A stretch of 64,000 bases of DNA. It comes from Paenibacillus chibensis (GTDB lineage Bacteria > Bacillota > Bacilli > Paenibacillales > Paenibacillaceae). The DNA is taken from assembly GCF_004001045.1 (NCBI RefSeq), contig NZ_BIMK01000003.1, forward strand, positions 248,001 through 312,000, read 5' to 3'. The notes under the pieces are model-generated. The model was given only the letters and a program-made list of their open reading frames with translations. It had not been told where the DNA came from and searched no databases. Shown here piece by piece: positions 18,752 through 27,046 of the stretch (the stretch's first letter is position 1; the number at the start of each line of letters is the position of its first letter). The translations under genes were made by a program, and so were the position numbers.

Positions 18752-19027
18752 TCAGAGCGAAGGACGGCTCCCAGGCGGCTCGATATACGACTCCAGTTCC
18801 TTCTCAATCTCCTCATCACTCATTGATTCATCCGGATCCGGCAGCAGGCCCGCCCGTTTTTCCAGCTCCTCCATCCTGCTCCGCAGTTCCCGGATCGCTC
18901 CATATTGATAGCCGACGAAGCCGACGAGAAGCATGGTGAAAATAAAGGATCCCGTCCCGCCGAACAACCAGCCAAATAACAGATTGCCGCCTATAAATAT
19001 CAAAATAGCCAAAAAGAAGTAGCTCAT
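18752..19027 (-). CDS. Small membrane protein, unknown
   Basis: The 91-residue product has two N-terminal membrane segments (MSYFFLAILIFIGGNLLFGWL and FIFTMLLVGFVGYQYG) and a charged, Glu-rich cytoplasmic tail with coiled-coil character (IRELRSRMEELEKRAG...). GGAGG lies eight bases before the ATG at 19027; a longer frame to 19141 lacks support. No family is recognised. Confidence 0.7.
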   Translation of the reverse strand: MSYFFLAILIFIGGNLLFGWLFGGTGSFIFTMLLVGFVGYQYGAIRELRSRMEELEKRAGLLPDPDESMSDEEIEKELESYIEPPGSRPSL

Positions 19028-19184
19028 TGCCTTTTCCTCCCTCCTTCCTTGCTTGCTTGACTGAGTTTCCTCCACGATTTCTCTGGCAGATAAGCGGAAA
19101 TAAAGTATATTTATCCATATTTTAGATAAAATAACACCCATCTGCCGGTGCTTGTTTTGTGATCATACGTCTTCAGAACCGCAT

Positions 19185-19214
19185 TTGATTTTCCGGATTT
19201 ACTAATGATATAAT
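19185..19214 (+). promoter_or_regulatory. Sigma-A promoter of the SDR gene
   Basis: TTGATT (19185-19190) and a perfect TATAAT (19209-19214) with 18-bp spacing lie about 70 bp upstream of the oxidoreductase start. Confidence 0.7.
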
Positions 19215-19285
19215 AATTCACGAATTTAGTTATTTTATGTCTAACTTTTAATAAACTGAACTATATAACGGAAGGCGGAATAGAA

Positions 19286-20089
19286 ATGAAACGTGTACAA
19301 GGAAAAGTAGCCATCGTCACCGGAGGTGCATCCGGAATCGGTTTGGCGTCCTCACAGCTGATGGCCAAAGAAGGCGCAAAGGTTGTGATCGCCGACTATA
19401 ACCTGGAGGGCGCTGAAAAAGCCGCTCAAGAACTCGCGAGTCAAGGCTTCGAAGCCCAAGCCATGTTCCTCGACGCTTCCAAGGAAGAATCCATTAAAGA
19501 GGTCGTAGAGAAAACCGTTGAGGCTTATGGCACGCTGAACGTCATGTATAACAACGTGGGCGGCACCAATCTGAAGAAGGACCTGGACATTGTCAACATG
19601 GACATGTCTGAATGGGACCGCGGTATGAAAATGAACCTGGATAGCGTCGTTTACGGCTGCAGATATGCCATCCCGCATATGATCAAAGCCGGCGGCGGGT
19701 CCATCATCAATACGGCATCCATGGCCGCATTTGCCAGCGATTCCGTCCGCACCGTGTACGGTGCTTCCAAAGCGGCAGTCGTTCAGTTGACCAAATACGT
19801 GGCCACGCAGTACGGCAAGCAGAACATCCGCGCAAACGCCATCGCTCCGGGGCTGATCCTGACGCCAGCAGCCAAAAACAATCTGCCGGAAGAGATGCTG
19901 CATATGTTTCAGAAGTATAACGCCCTGGCATACCATGGCGAGCCTGAAGACATCGGATATACCGTCGTCTTCCTGGCCTCGGACGAATCCAAGTTCATTA
20001 CCGGGCAAACCATCCAAGTGGAAGGCGGCCATTACCTGGCCAACCCGACCGTTCCGGAAATGCGTGAGCTCATGGCAAAGAAACAGTAA
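19286..20089 (+). CDS. SDR-family NAD(P)-dependent oxidoreductase
   Basis: This 267-residue classical short-chain dehydrogenase has the cofactor motif TGGASGIG (12-19), NNVGG (89-93), the catalytic Ser145, Tyr158 and Lys162 (YGASK), and the PG motif after the active site (NAIAPGLILTPA). The acid at the end of the second strand (IADYN) suggests preference for NAD(H). The substrate is not predictable; cyclohexanol- and glucose-dehydrogenase-like enzymes share this form. A ribosome site (GGAAGG) precedes the ATG. It is a single-gene unit with its own promoter and terminator. Confidence 0.9.
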   Translation: MKRVQGKVAIVTGGASGIGLASSQLMAKEGAKVVIADYNLEGAEKAAQELASQGFEAQAMFLDASKEESIKEVVEKTVEAYGTLNVMYNNVGGTNLKKDLDIVNMDMSEWDRGMKMNLDSVVYGCRYAIPHMIKAGGGSIINTASMAAFASDSVRTVYGASKAAVVQLTKYVATQYGKQNIRANAIAPGLILTPAAKNNLPEEMLHMFQKYNALAYHGEPEDIGYTVVFLASDESKFITGQTIQVEGGHYLANPTVPEMRELMAKKQ

Positions 20090-20104
20090 TGTTGAATAAA
20101 AGAT

Positions 20105-20134
20105 GGGCGCTAAAGCAGCGCCCTTCTTTTTTTT
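20105..20134 (+). terminator. Terminator of the SDR gene
   Basis: The 7-bp stem GGGCGCT/AGCGCCC with a 5-nt loop is followed by TTCTTTTTTTT. Confidence 0.92.
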
Positions 20135-20140
20135 GAATAC

Positions 20141-20335
20141 CTATACCTTGCGTTTAAATACCGCAATTACTTCCCGCGATTGCCCTTGGCCGTAGCTTGT
20201 ATCAAAGCATGAAACCAGCTCCCAGCCCTCGATGCCGTAGCTGTTCAGCAAATCCTCGAAGTCTTCTTCCTTGACCTTTCCCCCGAGGAATCCGCCCGGG
20301 GTATATTTCACCGTTTTGTATGCCCACTGCTCCAT
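20141..20335 (-). CDS. DUF4177 domain protein
   Basis: The 64-residue protein MEQWAYKTVKYTP...EGWELVSCFD...VIAVFKRKV is a complete DUF4177 domain, a small beta-alpha fold of unknown function. The ATG at 20335 lies 13 bases after GGAGG, somewhat far; a TTG at 20344 is an alternative start with four-base spacing. It follows the TIM-barrel gene by 22 bp on the same strand and is probably co-transcribed. Confidence 0.8.
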   Translation of the reverse strand: MEQWAYKTVKYTPGGFLGGKVKEEDFEDLLNSYGIEGWELVSCFDTSYGQGQSREVIAVFKRKV

Positions 20336-20357
20336 AATCTTCAACTCGCCTCCTCTC

Positions 20358-21275
20358 TTATCCACCGCGGCCGACTGAAAGCATATCCGAAACCCACTGG
20401 TAACACCGCTGCAGCTCCTCGTCGCCGACAAGCTCCGAACGATGTTCAAATTGAATCAGAACATCCGGATTCTCCTCCCGAATGACGGTAAGATATTCTG
20501 CAATCGGCGCCCAGCCTTCGGCAAGGTGCTGCTCCGGCAGTACCGGATACCGCAGCCTGACGAAGCCGTCGCCATACTGCAGATTCCAGAGATGGATCAC
20601 CTGCGCAAATTTGGCGTATTTCCGCATGAGCGGCACGGATTGAAACGAGGGATCTTTTCGCTCCTGCAGGTACAGCCTGCCGGTATCCAGGCACAGCCGG
20701 ATCGCCCCGTATTTCCGAAGCAATCCCTCAAGCGCATCCGACGCATAGACGTACTTGTTCAGCGCGTCGAACTCCAGTACAGGCGTAAAGCCGTACTGCT
20801 CGCTTTGCGCAGTCAACCACTGAAAAAGCTCCTCCGTACGCTCCAGGAATACGTCAAAGGAATACTCGCTTTCGTACACATATTCAAGGCGGTCGCTAAA
20901 ATGCCAGCTGCTCCAATCCACGCGGTTATCCAAAATAATCGGCTTCGGGTAATGGAACAGGATATATGCCGGACGCAGCTCCAGACGCATCAGCTCGTCC
21001 AGTTCCGCCTGGATGAGCCCGAAGGCTTCCCTGCGCCGCCCGGCTTCCGTGGACATCACAAGCGCATCACGGATGACGCGCCCGTTGTCCCGAAGCGGAA
21101 AATGAACCCCGATTTGAAAGGAATGCTCTGCAGCCGCATCCTTTAGCGCACGCACATCCTCTTCAGTCTTCAGCAGGCAGGCTTCAATGCCGTAAAATCC
21201 CGTCCGGAAATCCCGTTCGAATTTCTGCCGGTCAAAACTGCCGTATTGTCCGATCATGAAGCGGTTCATCTTCAT
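20358..21275 (-). CDS. Xylose-isomerase-like TIM-barrel protein
   Basis: The 305-residue product resembles the sugar phosphate isomerase/epimerase (AP-endonuclease 2) superfamily: FYGIEACLL, FQIGVHFPLRD, YILFHYPKP, PVLEFDALNKY, LCLDTGRLYL, VIHLWNLQYG and LIQFEHRSE mark successive strands with the metal-binding His, Glu and Asp positions. The ATG overlaps the stop of the upstream small membrane gene, which suggests translational coupling. The substrate is unknown. Confidence 0.78.
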   Translation of the reverse strand: MKMNRFMIGQYGSFDRQKFERDFRTGFYGIEACLLKTEEDVRALKDAAAEHSFQIGVHFPLRDNGRVIRDALVMSTEAGRRREAFGLIQAELDELMRLELRPAYILFHYPKPIILDNRVDWSSWHFSDRLEYVYESEYSFDVFLERTEELFQWLTAQSEQYGFTPVLEFDALNKYVYASDALEGLLRKYGAIRLCLDTGRLYLQERKDPSFQSVPLMRKYAKFAQVIHLWNLQYGDGFVRLRYPVLPEQHLAEGWAPIAEYLTVIREENPDVLIQFEHRSELVGDEELQRCYQWVSDMLSVGRGG

Positions 21276-21436
21276 TTTTTGTCCCATACCACGATGAATA
21301 AGGTTGCCAGAGGCCCGATCAATAACGAGATGAGAAACCAGTTCAGCCCGCTGCGATTTTTTCCCTGCGCCAGCCCGGCATTGATCAGGGCCAAAGTCCC
21401 CCAGCCTACCACATAACCCCCAGATCCGTTATTCAT
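21272..21436 (-). CDS. Small membrane protein, unknown
   Basis: A 54-residue protein with two short membrane segments (VVGWGTLALINAGLAQG and WFLISLLIGPLATLFIVVW) separated by a basic turn. GGGGAGG lies eight bases before the ATG at 21436. It overlaps the start of the TIM-barrel gene by four bases. It resembles the many short Paenibacillus and Bacillus membrane proteins of unknown role. Confidence 0.72.
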   Translation of the reverse strand: MNNGSGGYVVGWGTLALINAGLAQGKNRSGLNWFLISLLIGPLATLFIVVWDKK

Positions 21437-21523
21437 ATTCGTTACCTCCCCATTCATACAAATGGCCGCTGCCCGATTTGGTTTCGATTGACAGCGGCAT
21501 GAGCCCTTCTATTCTATTGGATT

Positions 21524-21916
21524 CTATTCCTTCTTGCCAGATCCAAAACCAATCGAGTAATTGTCCGGATCGGCAATCGTAAATTCCTTCCAGGCTCCCC
21601 AGTCCGCTTCCGTCAGAATCGGCTCCTGAAGGAATCTGGCTCCTCTTGCTTTCAATTCCTCGTACAGCTGATTCAAGTCGCTGTGTGTATCGACATATGC
21701 ATATGTATCCCAGGCTACCGGCTGATCCTTGCCGATGGTATTCGGCTTTACGTCTTCAGGCTTGTTTGCCTGCAGCAGCTTGAAGCCGAGGGCAAACTCA
21801 TCACGTACGGCCCAGAAATCATTCACCTCGCAGCCCAGCACCTTTTCATAAAATGCCTTCGAGGCCGTGAGATCGGATACAAGGCGAACCTGAACGGAAA
21901 ACTCGATTTTGCTCAT
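21524..21916 (-). CDS. VOC-family (glyoxalase/bleomycin resistance) protein
   Basis: The 130-residue protein shows the beta-alpha-beta-beta-beta repeats of the vicinal oxygen chelate fold: VQVRLVSDLTASKAFYEKVLG, then WDTYAYVDTHSDLNQLYEELKARG and the closing FTIADPDNYSIGFG. Such proteins bind metals or small ligands as dimers; the function cannot be assigned. GGAGGG lies eight bases before the ATG. Confidence 0.85.
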   Translation of the reverse strand: MSKIEFSVQVRLVSDLTASKAFYEKVLGCEVNDFWAVRDEFALGFKLLQANKPEDVKPNTIGKDQPVAWDTYAYVDTHSDLNQLYEELKARGARFLQEPILTEADWGAWKEFTIADPDNYSIGFGSGKKE

Positions 21917-21973
21917 TGATATGACCCTCCGTAGATATGTTTTCGAATCGCTATGTTCTTAAGACTCATTCGA

Positions 21974-22132
21974 TCATAATCTGCGTGACTTTTCATGCAA
22001 GTAGATATCCAGTGCCCTGATCGCTCGCGTAGCAAAACGAATGAATAAGATCATACAAGCAATGCTCAATCCTCCCAAACCTAAAAACAAAATCATCGGA
22101 ATAATCGCGACTACACTACCTGATCCTTCCAT
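21974..22132 (-). CDS. Small membrane protein, unknown
   Basis: A 52-residue product with one or two membrane segments (VVAIIPMILFLGLGGLSIAC, MILFIRFATRAIRALDIYL) and a basic C-terminus. The purine-rich GGGAGGGGGAGGG lies just upstream of the ATG. No family is recognised. Confidence 0.6.
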   Translation of the reverse strand: MEGSGSVVAIIPMILFLGLGGLSIACMILFIRFATRAIRALDIYLHEKSRRL

Positions 22133-22217
22133 CGTTCCCTCCCCCTCCCACCTTAAACGTATAGAAACCCGGCGACAGTCACCAGCTATCACCCACTATT
22201 TTACACGAAATCTAATT

Positions 22218-22647
22218 TTAGGGATAGATAACGCTGTAAAATTGATCCGAAATTCGGATCAATGCCGTTTGCCGATTCGGTTCGCCAAGATCCCGGGCCA
22301 GAAATGCCTCAAAGCGCTGATTCATCAGATCCAGCTTCTTGGCGCAATCATACAGCAAATTCATGCGCTCGACATACGCGCCATACACTTCCATAATATC
22401 GGCTGTAAATATGCGTTCAAGGTAAGCATCCTTGTCCTCAAAATATCGGCGTGCCTGCTCCTTGGCCTCCCCGTTCACATCCTCGCGGGAGAGGATCGAG
22501 TCCAACCGGTCGCGCTGTACCATGACTCGCAGGGGAGCTCCCTCCTCAGGGGTCTCCAGCAGTTGAATAATGTGTTCGGATGAACTGCTAGCATCAATAT
22601 GGCCGCAGACGCGGATATGCCCGTCATAGCTGCCTTCCTCTTTTCAT
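22218..22647 (-). pseudogene. Unknown protein with a single-base frameshift after its start
   Basis: From 22523 to 22218 a 101-residue frame is open (VQRDRLDSILSRED ... RISDQFYSVIYP), but the same frame reads further upstream as a plausible protein (YDGHIRVCGHID ... LLETPEEGAP) with no start codon. An ATG at 22645-22647 with AGGTGAG eight bases upstream is followed by AAAA; if the run were AAA the frame would read MKEEGSYDGHIRV and join the whole 142-residue protein. As written, that ATG meets a stop after seven codons. The family is not recognised. Translation could alternatively begin at the ATG at 22523. Confidence 0.6.
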
Positions 22648-22683
22648 CAGGTATACTCACCTGCAGAATATCATGTTATAAAC

Positions 22684-22718
22684 AAAAACCCGACCTCCGG
22701 CAGGACCGGAACCCGGGT
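22684..22718 (-). terminator. Terminator of the SseB-like gene
   Basis: On the minus strand ACCCG...CGGGT with an inner CCGG/CCGG stem is followed by TTTTTG. It lies 19 bp past the stop at 22737. Confidence 0.75.
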
Positions 22719-22736
22719 AATGCTGCGGCAAGCGGT

Positions 22737-23492
22737 TTAGAAGGTATCCTTCAAATAAAACGGCTTGCATTGGTTTTCGAAGTAGCTTTCCAGCCCCGAG
22801 CTTCCGTTCAGCTCAATAAATTCAATAGGCGAATATTGCACTTGCACCGATTCGGCGATTTTGCCGCATTCTTCGATGATGTGGTCGCCTTTGCCGATGT
22901 AGCTGATCGCGATCAGCGTGCGCGGCGCCCGGTCGGTGCGCGGGTTGAACACCTGGGCGTTATACGCGCAGATGACATTTTTCAAACGCTCGTGGAAAGC
23001 GGTGGTTAATCCCTCCAGCAGCTCTGTCGGCGGTTCGGCAGGCGGACCGATCATGGTCTGCGTGTTTTTTTCCACCACATAGGCTTCCTGGGCGTTGAAT
23101 ACGGAGCCGTCAAGGATCGATTCGATCTCGCGGGCACTGAATTCTTTGCCGAACGACGAACCCGGATTCAGCAGCACGTCCGCCCCTTTGGTCAGATTGA
23201 AAAAATGCACCGCATTGATCGCCAGATACTGCACCGGCTCTTTGATGAAATCCTGCATGCGGGTCAGGGAAGAAAAAATCGGGAGGTATCTCTTCTCGTT
23301 CATTTCTACGCTCAAAAGCTGCACGGACTGCCCTGCGGTCAGCTCGGTTCGCTCTTGTACGGGGCTTGTCCCGCCTTGGATCGCATAAATTTCGGAATCA
23401 CGGAGTTCCTTATAAAAGTCAGGTCTGGCAGAGGGCTCGCTAACCGCTTTGGCAAGCTTCTCCTCCAGCGTATTCGCAGGCTCAAAAGACAT
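22737..23492 (-). CDS. SseB-family protein
   Basis: The 251-residue protein has the two-domain SseB build. The N-terminal domain (residues 5-125) includes EIYAIQGG, LPIFSSLTRMQDFI, YLAINAVHFFNL and the typical ADVLLNPGSSFGKEFSAREIE. The C-terminal domain (about 145-251) includes IGPPAEPPTELLEGL and ISYIGKGDHIIEECGKIAE. SseB gives enhanced serine sensitivity in E. coli, but its biochemical role is unknown. AAGGGAG lies eight bases before the ATG; the gene is a single unit with its own terminator. Confidence 0.85.
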   Translation of the reverse strand: MSFEPANTLEEKLAKAVSEPSARPDFYKELRDSEIYAIQGGTSPVQERTELTAGQSVQLLSVEMNEKRYLPIFSSLTRMQDFIKEPVQYLAINAVHFFNLTKGADVLLNPGSSFGKEFSAREIESILDGSVFNAQEAYVVEKNTQTMIGPPAEPPTELLEGLTTAFHERLKNVICAYNAQVFNPRTDRAPRTLIAISYIGKGDHIIEECGKIAESVQVQYSPIEFIELNGSSGLESYFENQCKPFYLKDTF

Positions 23493-23587
23493 GGTTGATG
23501 CTCCCTTCAGGAATGTATCATGGATAAGGACCGATATAGGTAGTGTACCTCTCTTTGGCGATTAACTAAAGCCCTTTCTCCTCATAT

Positions 23588-24478
23588 TTATGGTGTGATG
23601 ATTTGCCCGAGCGCTTTATCCAGGGTTGGATATTTGAACTCGTATCCCGCCTCCAGCAATCTTTCCGGAATAACCCAGCGGCTCTTAAGAATCAGCTCGG
23701 TTTCCGTCCGGATGACGCGGGCGCCCATTTCCAGCATCCATGCCGGCGCCGGGAGCCCGAAGGGCATCTTCATCGCTTTCCGCAGCTGCAGCATCAGATC
23801 CTTGTTCGTGACGGGATTCGGCGAAGCAGCGTTGAATACTCCGCTTAAGTCCGGACGCGCCCGCAGGAAAAGAATGATGTCCAGTATATCCTCCAGATGA
23901 ATCCAGCTGAATTTTTGATAACCGGGGCCTTGAACGCCGCCAAGTCCGAACCGCACAAGGTTGCGGTAAGGAATCATGACCCCTCCGCCGCGGCCCAAAA
24001 CGATGGCTATTCTTAGAGCAACCTGCCGGGTATGGGGAAGATCGAAGGCGAAAAATGCCTGTTCCCACGCTTTGGCCACATCCACGGAAAAGCCTGAGCC
24101 GATCTCCCCTGCCGCTTCGGTCATCGGCCGGTCCTCGGCATGACGATAAATGGTGGCGGTGCTGGAGTTGATCCACAGCGCCGGCGGCTGCTCGCAGTCA
24201 AGCACCGCTTGCCCAAGGATCGCGGTCGTCTCCGTGCGTGAGTTCAGGATGTCGGCTTTGTTGGCATCATCATAACGGCAGTTCACCGATCGGCCAGCCA
24301 GATTGATCAGCATCTCTGACTGCTCCAGCGCTTTCCGGATTCCGTCCGCGTCGTTCCATGCCACATGACCGGGCCTTCTGGATATCATGACGACCTCGCT
24401 GCCAAGCTCTTGGAGCTCTCGTTCCAGATACGTTCCGATGAACCCCGTTCCGCCGGCGATAACGACCTTTCGTTTCAT
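23588..24478 (-). CDS. TIGR01777-family NAD(P)-dependent epimerase/dehydratase
   Basis: The 296-residue protein is an extended-SDR enzyme of the TIGR01777 (YfcH/YfhF) group. The Rossmann motif GGTGFIG is at residues 9-15; LINLAGRSVNCRY, INSSTATIYRHAEDRPMTE, SVDVAKAWEQAFF, ALRIAIVLGRGGGVM and FSWIHLEDI are all family hallmarks. The catalytic Tyr of classical SDRs is replaced in this family, and the reaction is unknown. It lies between the SseB gene and a secreted-protein gene on the same strand. Confidence 0.88.
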   Translation of the reverse strand: MKRKVVIAGGTGFIGTYLERELQELGSEVVMISRRPGHVAWNDADGIRKALEQSEMLINLAGRSVNCRYDDANKADILNSRTETTAILGQAVLDCEQPPALWINSSTATIYRHAEDRPMTEAAGEIGSGFSVDVAKAWEQAFFAFDLPHTRQVALRIAIVLGRGGGVMIPYRNLVRFGLGGVQGPGYQKFSWIHLEDILDIILFLRARPDLSGVFNAASPNPVTNKDLMLQLRKAMKMPFGLPAPAWMLEMGARVIRTETELILKSRWVIPERLLEAGYEFKYPTLDKALGQIITP

Positions 24479-24505
24479 TCTCGATCTCCCCTTCCCCTGC
24501 TATGG

Positions 24506-24943
24506 TTAAACGCTATGCGTATTCCTGCGGCGGTAATAGACGAATACGGCGGCAAAAGCCAGAACAACAGCTCCCGCGGCATACATCCACCAAGCATGGC
24601 TTTTCTCTTCGCCACCTGCATACGGTCCTTGATAGACGGCCCTCACATAGGTCTTCTCATCCGCCTGAACCGCGATCTGCCGCTCCGTGCCGATGCCGGT
24701 GATTTCATAATAAACCGTCCCTTTCGGATACTGGTTGGAAAAATTGCCGCGATAGGTACCTTCCTGATCGGAGTAACGCGTGACCTTGCCAATGGGCTTC
24801 CCGATCAGATCCCGGCTCAACGTGTCCGTTGTCACCGCATAGATACTGCCGTCATAGACCACGAACGGATAGGCCCAGCTGGCTGATGCTGCTCCATTCA
24901 TCAGACCGAACAAGATCAACATCACTGCTGCGAGCTTTTTCAT
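24506..24943 (-). CDS. Exported, membrane-anchored protein of unknown function
   Basis: The 145-residue product begins with a signal peptide (MKKLAAVMLILFGLMNGAASA), continues with an extracellular domain (YPFVVYDGSIYAVT, IGKVTRYSDQEGTYRGNFSN, GTVYYEITG) and ends in a membrane helix (WWMYAAGAVVLAFAAVFVYY) with the basic stop-transfer RRRN. It is thus a cell-surface protein anchored at its C-terminus. No family name comes to mind. It lies 27 bp upstream of the TIGR01777 gene. Confidence 0.75.
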   Translation of the reverse strand: MKKLAAVMLILFGLMNGAASASWAYPFVVYDGSIYAVTTDTLSRDLIGKPIGKVTRYSDQEGTYRGNFSNQYPKGTVYYEITGIGTERQIAVQADEKTYVRAVYQGPYAGGEEKSHAWWMYAAGAVVLAFAAVFVYYRRRNTHSV

Positions 24944-24994
24944 GCCTTAGCCCCCTTTTCCGAGTGAATACAGGTAAGCTGCATGTCGTCCAGC

Positions 24995-25642
24995 TTAATC
25001 ACGCACCGTCCATTCACGGTAAAACTGTTCCAAGTACTGCTCCATAAAAGCATGCCTCTGCTCGGCAAGTTCCCTGGCATAAGGCGTATTCATCAAATCT
25101 TTCAGCTTCAGCAGCTTCTTGTAAAAATGGTAGATCGCCGTTTTATGGTTAGACCGGTAATCCTCCTGCGCCTGCGCTTCGTCGCTCAGGCCCGGATCAT
25201 GAATAATCCGGCCCTTGGCACCCGAATAAGCGAAGGTTCGGGCGATTCCAATGGCGCCCAGCGCATCCAAGCGGTCCGCATCCTGGACAACTTGACCTTC
25301 GAGCGTAGTCATCGGCGGATTGTTGCCCCCGTTGTACGACATGGTTGAGATAATCTCCATCACCCTGCCGGCCAGTTCCTGGTCATCGGTATGATCACGC
25401 AGCCAGCCGCGCACCTTATCGAGTCCTGCTTCCTTGCTCTCGTTCAGCTTTTCGTCAGCAATGTCGTGCAGAAGTGCTGCCAGCTCGCACACGACCACAT
25501 CGGCATGCTCCTTCGCTGCGATCACCAGCGCATTGTTGCGCACGCGTTCGATATGCCACCAATCATGCCCGCTCGCCTCGCCGGAGAGCTCCTGTTGGAC
25601 GAATAGTTCCGCTTGATGTATCAATTCATCATGTTCCGTCAT
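24995..25642 (-). CDS. HD-domain phosphohydrolase
   Basis: The 215-residue protein has the full HD signature: His30 in GHDWWHIERV, His59-Asp60 in ALLHDIAD and Asp121 in VVQDADRLDALG, with the following GIGIARTFAY helix. This is the YedJ/YpgQ type, known to act as metal-dependent (deoxy)nucleotide or pyrophosphate hydrolases in some members. AGAGGA precedes the ATG at 25642; a longer frame to 25681 is less likely. Confidence 0.88.
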   Translation of the reverse strand: MTEHDELIHQAELFVQQELSGEASGHDWWHIERVRNNALVIAAKEHADVVVCELAALLHDIADEKLNESKEAGLDKVRGWLRDHTDDQELAGRVMEIISTMSYNGGNNPPMTTLEGQVVQDADRLDALGAIGIARTFAYSGAKGRIIHDPGLSDEAQAQEDYRSNHKTAIYHFYKKLLKLKDLMNTPYARELAEQRHAFMEQYLEQFYREWTVRD

Positions 25643-25687
25643 GCTTGTTCCTCTTTCTCCATTTCCATGGTTCGTTTGCAAAATACA

Positions 25688-25726
25688 AGGCCCGGCTTTA
25701 AGAATTACCTCTGTCTTAAGCCAGGC
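25688..25726 (-). terminator. Hairpin terminator after the 25852 gene
   Basis: GGCC-TGGCTTAAG pairs with CTTAAAGCCGGGCC across a 12-nt loop; the minus-strand side continues TTGTATTTT. It separates the gene ending at 25852 from the HD-domain gene. Confidence 0.6.
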
Positions 25727-25851
25727 CGCGATGAAAGTCTATCTTGAGGTTGGTTTCTATGATTATACACTAGGACCTGCAGCAGGCAAAAGAACGAAAA
25801 AAGCCCATTCATAATCTCCACTCCATCCCCTGCAACCAGGCCCACGAAGGC

Positions 25852-26511
25852 TCACTTCCGCTTCCCGAATTTGCTTCTCCACTTATATAATAGATACGTC
25901 TTGAAAAGAGGCTCGGTACTACGGTGCCAGGTTGTACGGGACAGGAAAACAAAGTCCTCCGGGGAAACCTTGAGCCGAAACAGCGGCTTAACCGGCTTCT
26001 CGCTGACCCACTCGTCGAAATACAGCTTGCCCTCGCTGGCTTGCCGAAAAGAATCCCGGGGAAGAACATAAATCATGCCCTCGGTCCATGGATGCCGATC
26101 TTCAGACTCTACGCTTAACGAGAAAAAGTAAAACCGCTCCCCTCTTCGGGAAACAATGCATCCATTGCGGATATTCCCTGTAAGCCCGCGGCGGTTCAGC
26201 ACCGCATAAAAAAGCGGCCAAATGCCGTCCGCAGACGAAAATACAGCATCTGTGTAGGTCCCGTCAAACAACGTCTGCCGGCGCGGCTCAAACTCCTCAA
26301 TCCCCTGATGATTTGAACCGTGGAATAGGAGCGGCTGCGTCACCGACAAGTACTGAAGAAACCTGAACTTGGGATAGGAGCTGTCATAGGGCGCGATCCC
26401 TCCGTCCTGGATAATGCGGTCATACAAACGGGTGAATTCGGTCTCTTCTTCCTCCGTAAAAACCGGCCGTTTCTGGCCGAATAGCAACAAGCGCAGCAGC
26501 AGCGACTTCAC
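25852..26511 (-). CDS. Uncharacterised protein with a weak ADP-ribosyltransferase-like pattern
   Basis: The 219-residue product contains LLFHGSNHQGIEEFEPRRQT, then TDAVFSSADGIWPLFYAVLNR and a Tyr/Phe-rich second half (GERFYFFSLSVE, GMIYVLPRDSFRQ). The order H-G-S ... PR ... VFSSADG resembles the folds of ADP-ribosyltransferases and related RNA 2'-phosphotransferases, but similarity is weak and this is inference. The start is a GTG placed directly after the stop codon of the upstream acetyltransferase gene, so the two are translationally coupled. Confidence 0.6.
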   Translation of the reverse strand: MKSLLLRLLLFGQKRPVFTEEEETEFTRLYDRIIQDGGIAPYDSSYPKFRFLQYLSVTQPLLFHGSNHQGIEEFEPRRQTLFDGTYTDAVFSSADGIWPLFYAVLNRRGLTGNIRNGCIVSRRGERFYFFSLSVESEDRHPWTEGMIYVLPRDSFRQASEGKLYFDEWVSEKPVKPLFRLKVSPEDFVFLSRTTWHRSTEPLFKTYLLYKWRSKFGKRK

Positions 26512-26982
26512 TCAGGGCACTTCCTTTTCATAAACGATAATGGTTTTCTGATCCTGATTGATAACGGAATTCACCGGCACCATGCCTTGCTTTTTCCAAA
26601 ACCGGTGGCCCGGCTCATTCTCGGCAATAACCCCCAACCGGAACCGCTCCACTTCGCGTCCCTTCATGATGTCATAAAACAGCTGCAACGCCTGGCGGCC
26701 GTATCCATGGGATTGTGCCTCCTTGCGGATTTGCAGCAGGCCGAGCCACGTATAGCCGTCACTCGGATTTTTCATCAAATATTCCACAATGCCTACATAG
26801 GCATCCCCTTCCTGAATCAGAAAGCGTTCCGCTCCCAATTCCTTGCCGTCCTTTATCTCCTGGATTAGCTCTTCTTTCGTGAATAGCTCTTTGTCTTTGG
26901 ACACCTGATTGAAGAATGAATCCGAATTCAAAATGGCCAGTTCTTCATCCAGCAGCTCCGGTGCTGATTCTATTAACCTCAT
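26512..26982 (-). CDS. GNAT-family N-acetyltransferase
   Basis: The 156-residue protein has the acetyl-CoA binding core IRKEAQSHGYGRQALQLFYD and the following strand and helix VERFRLGVIAENEPGHRFWKKQGM. The start at 26982 has AAAGG ten bases upstream; an in-frame ATG at 27123 would overlap the upstream gene. The target is unknown. It is coupled to the uncharacterised gene that starts with GTG immediately after its stop. Confidence 0.85.
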   Translation of the reverse strand: MRLIESAPELLDEELAILNSDSFFNQVSKDKELFTKEELIQEIKDGKELGAERFLIQEGDAYVGIVEYLMKNPSDGYTWLGLLQIRKEAQSHGYGRQALQLFYDIMKGREVERFRLGVIAENEPGHRFWKKQGMVPVNSVINQDQKTIIVYEKEVP

Positions 26983-27046
26983 GATGTTGTCGCCTTTCCT
27001 ATCATTTGTGATTCGATGTTTTTCTGAAAAAACAGCTCGCCCGGGA

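Noticed and set aside
21465-21498. Inverted repeat GCCGCTG/CAGCGGC after the VOC gene
   Set aside because: Twenty-base loop and only a weak T tract; too uncertain to list as a terminator.
22475-22660. Minus-strand frame starting GTG at 22660
   Set aside because: It overlaps the frameshifted gene in another frame, and its second half (WYSATGWTRSSPARM) does not look like a protein.
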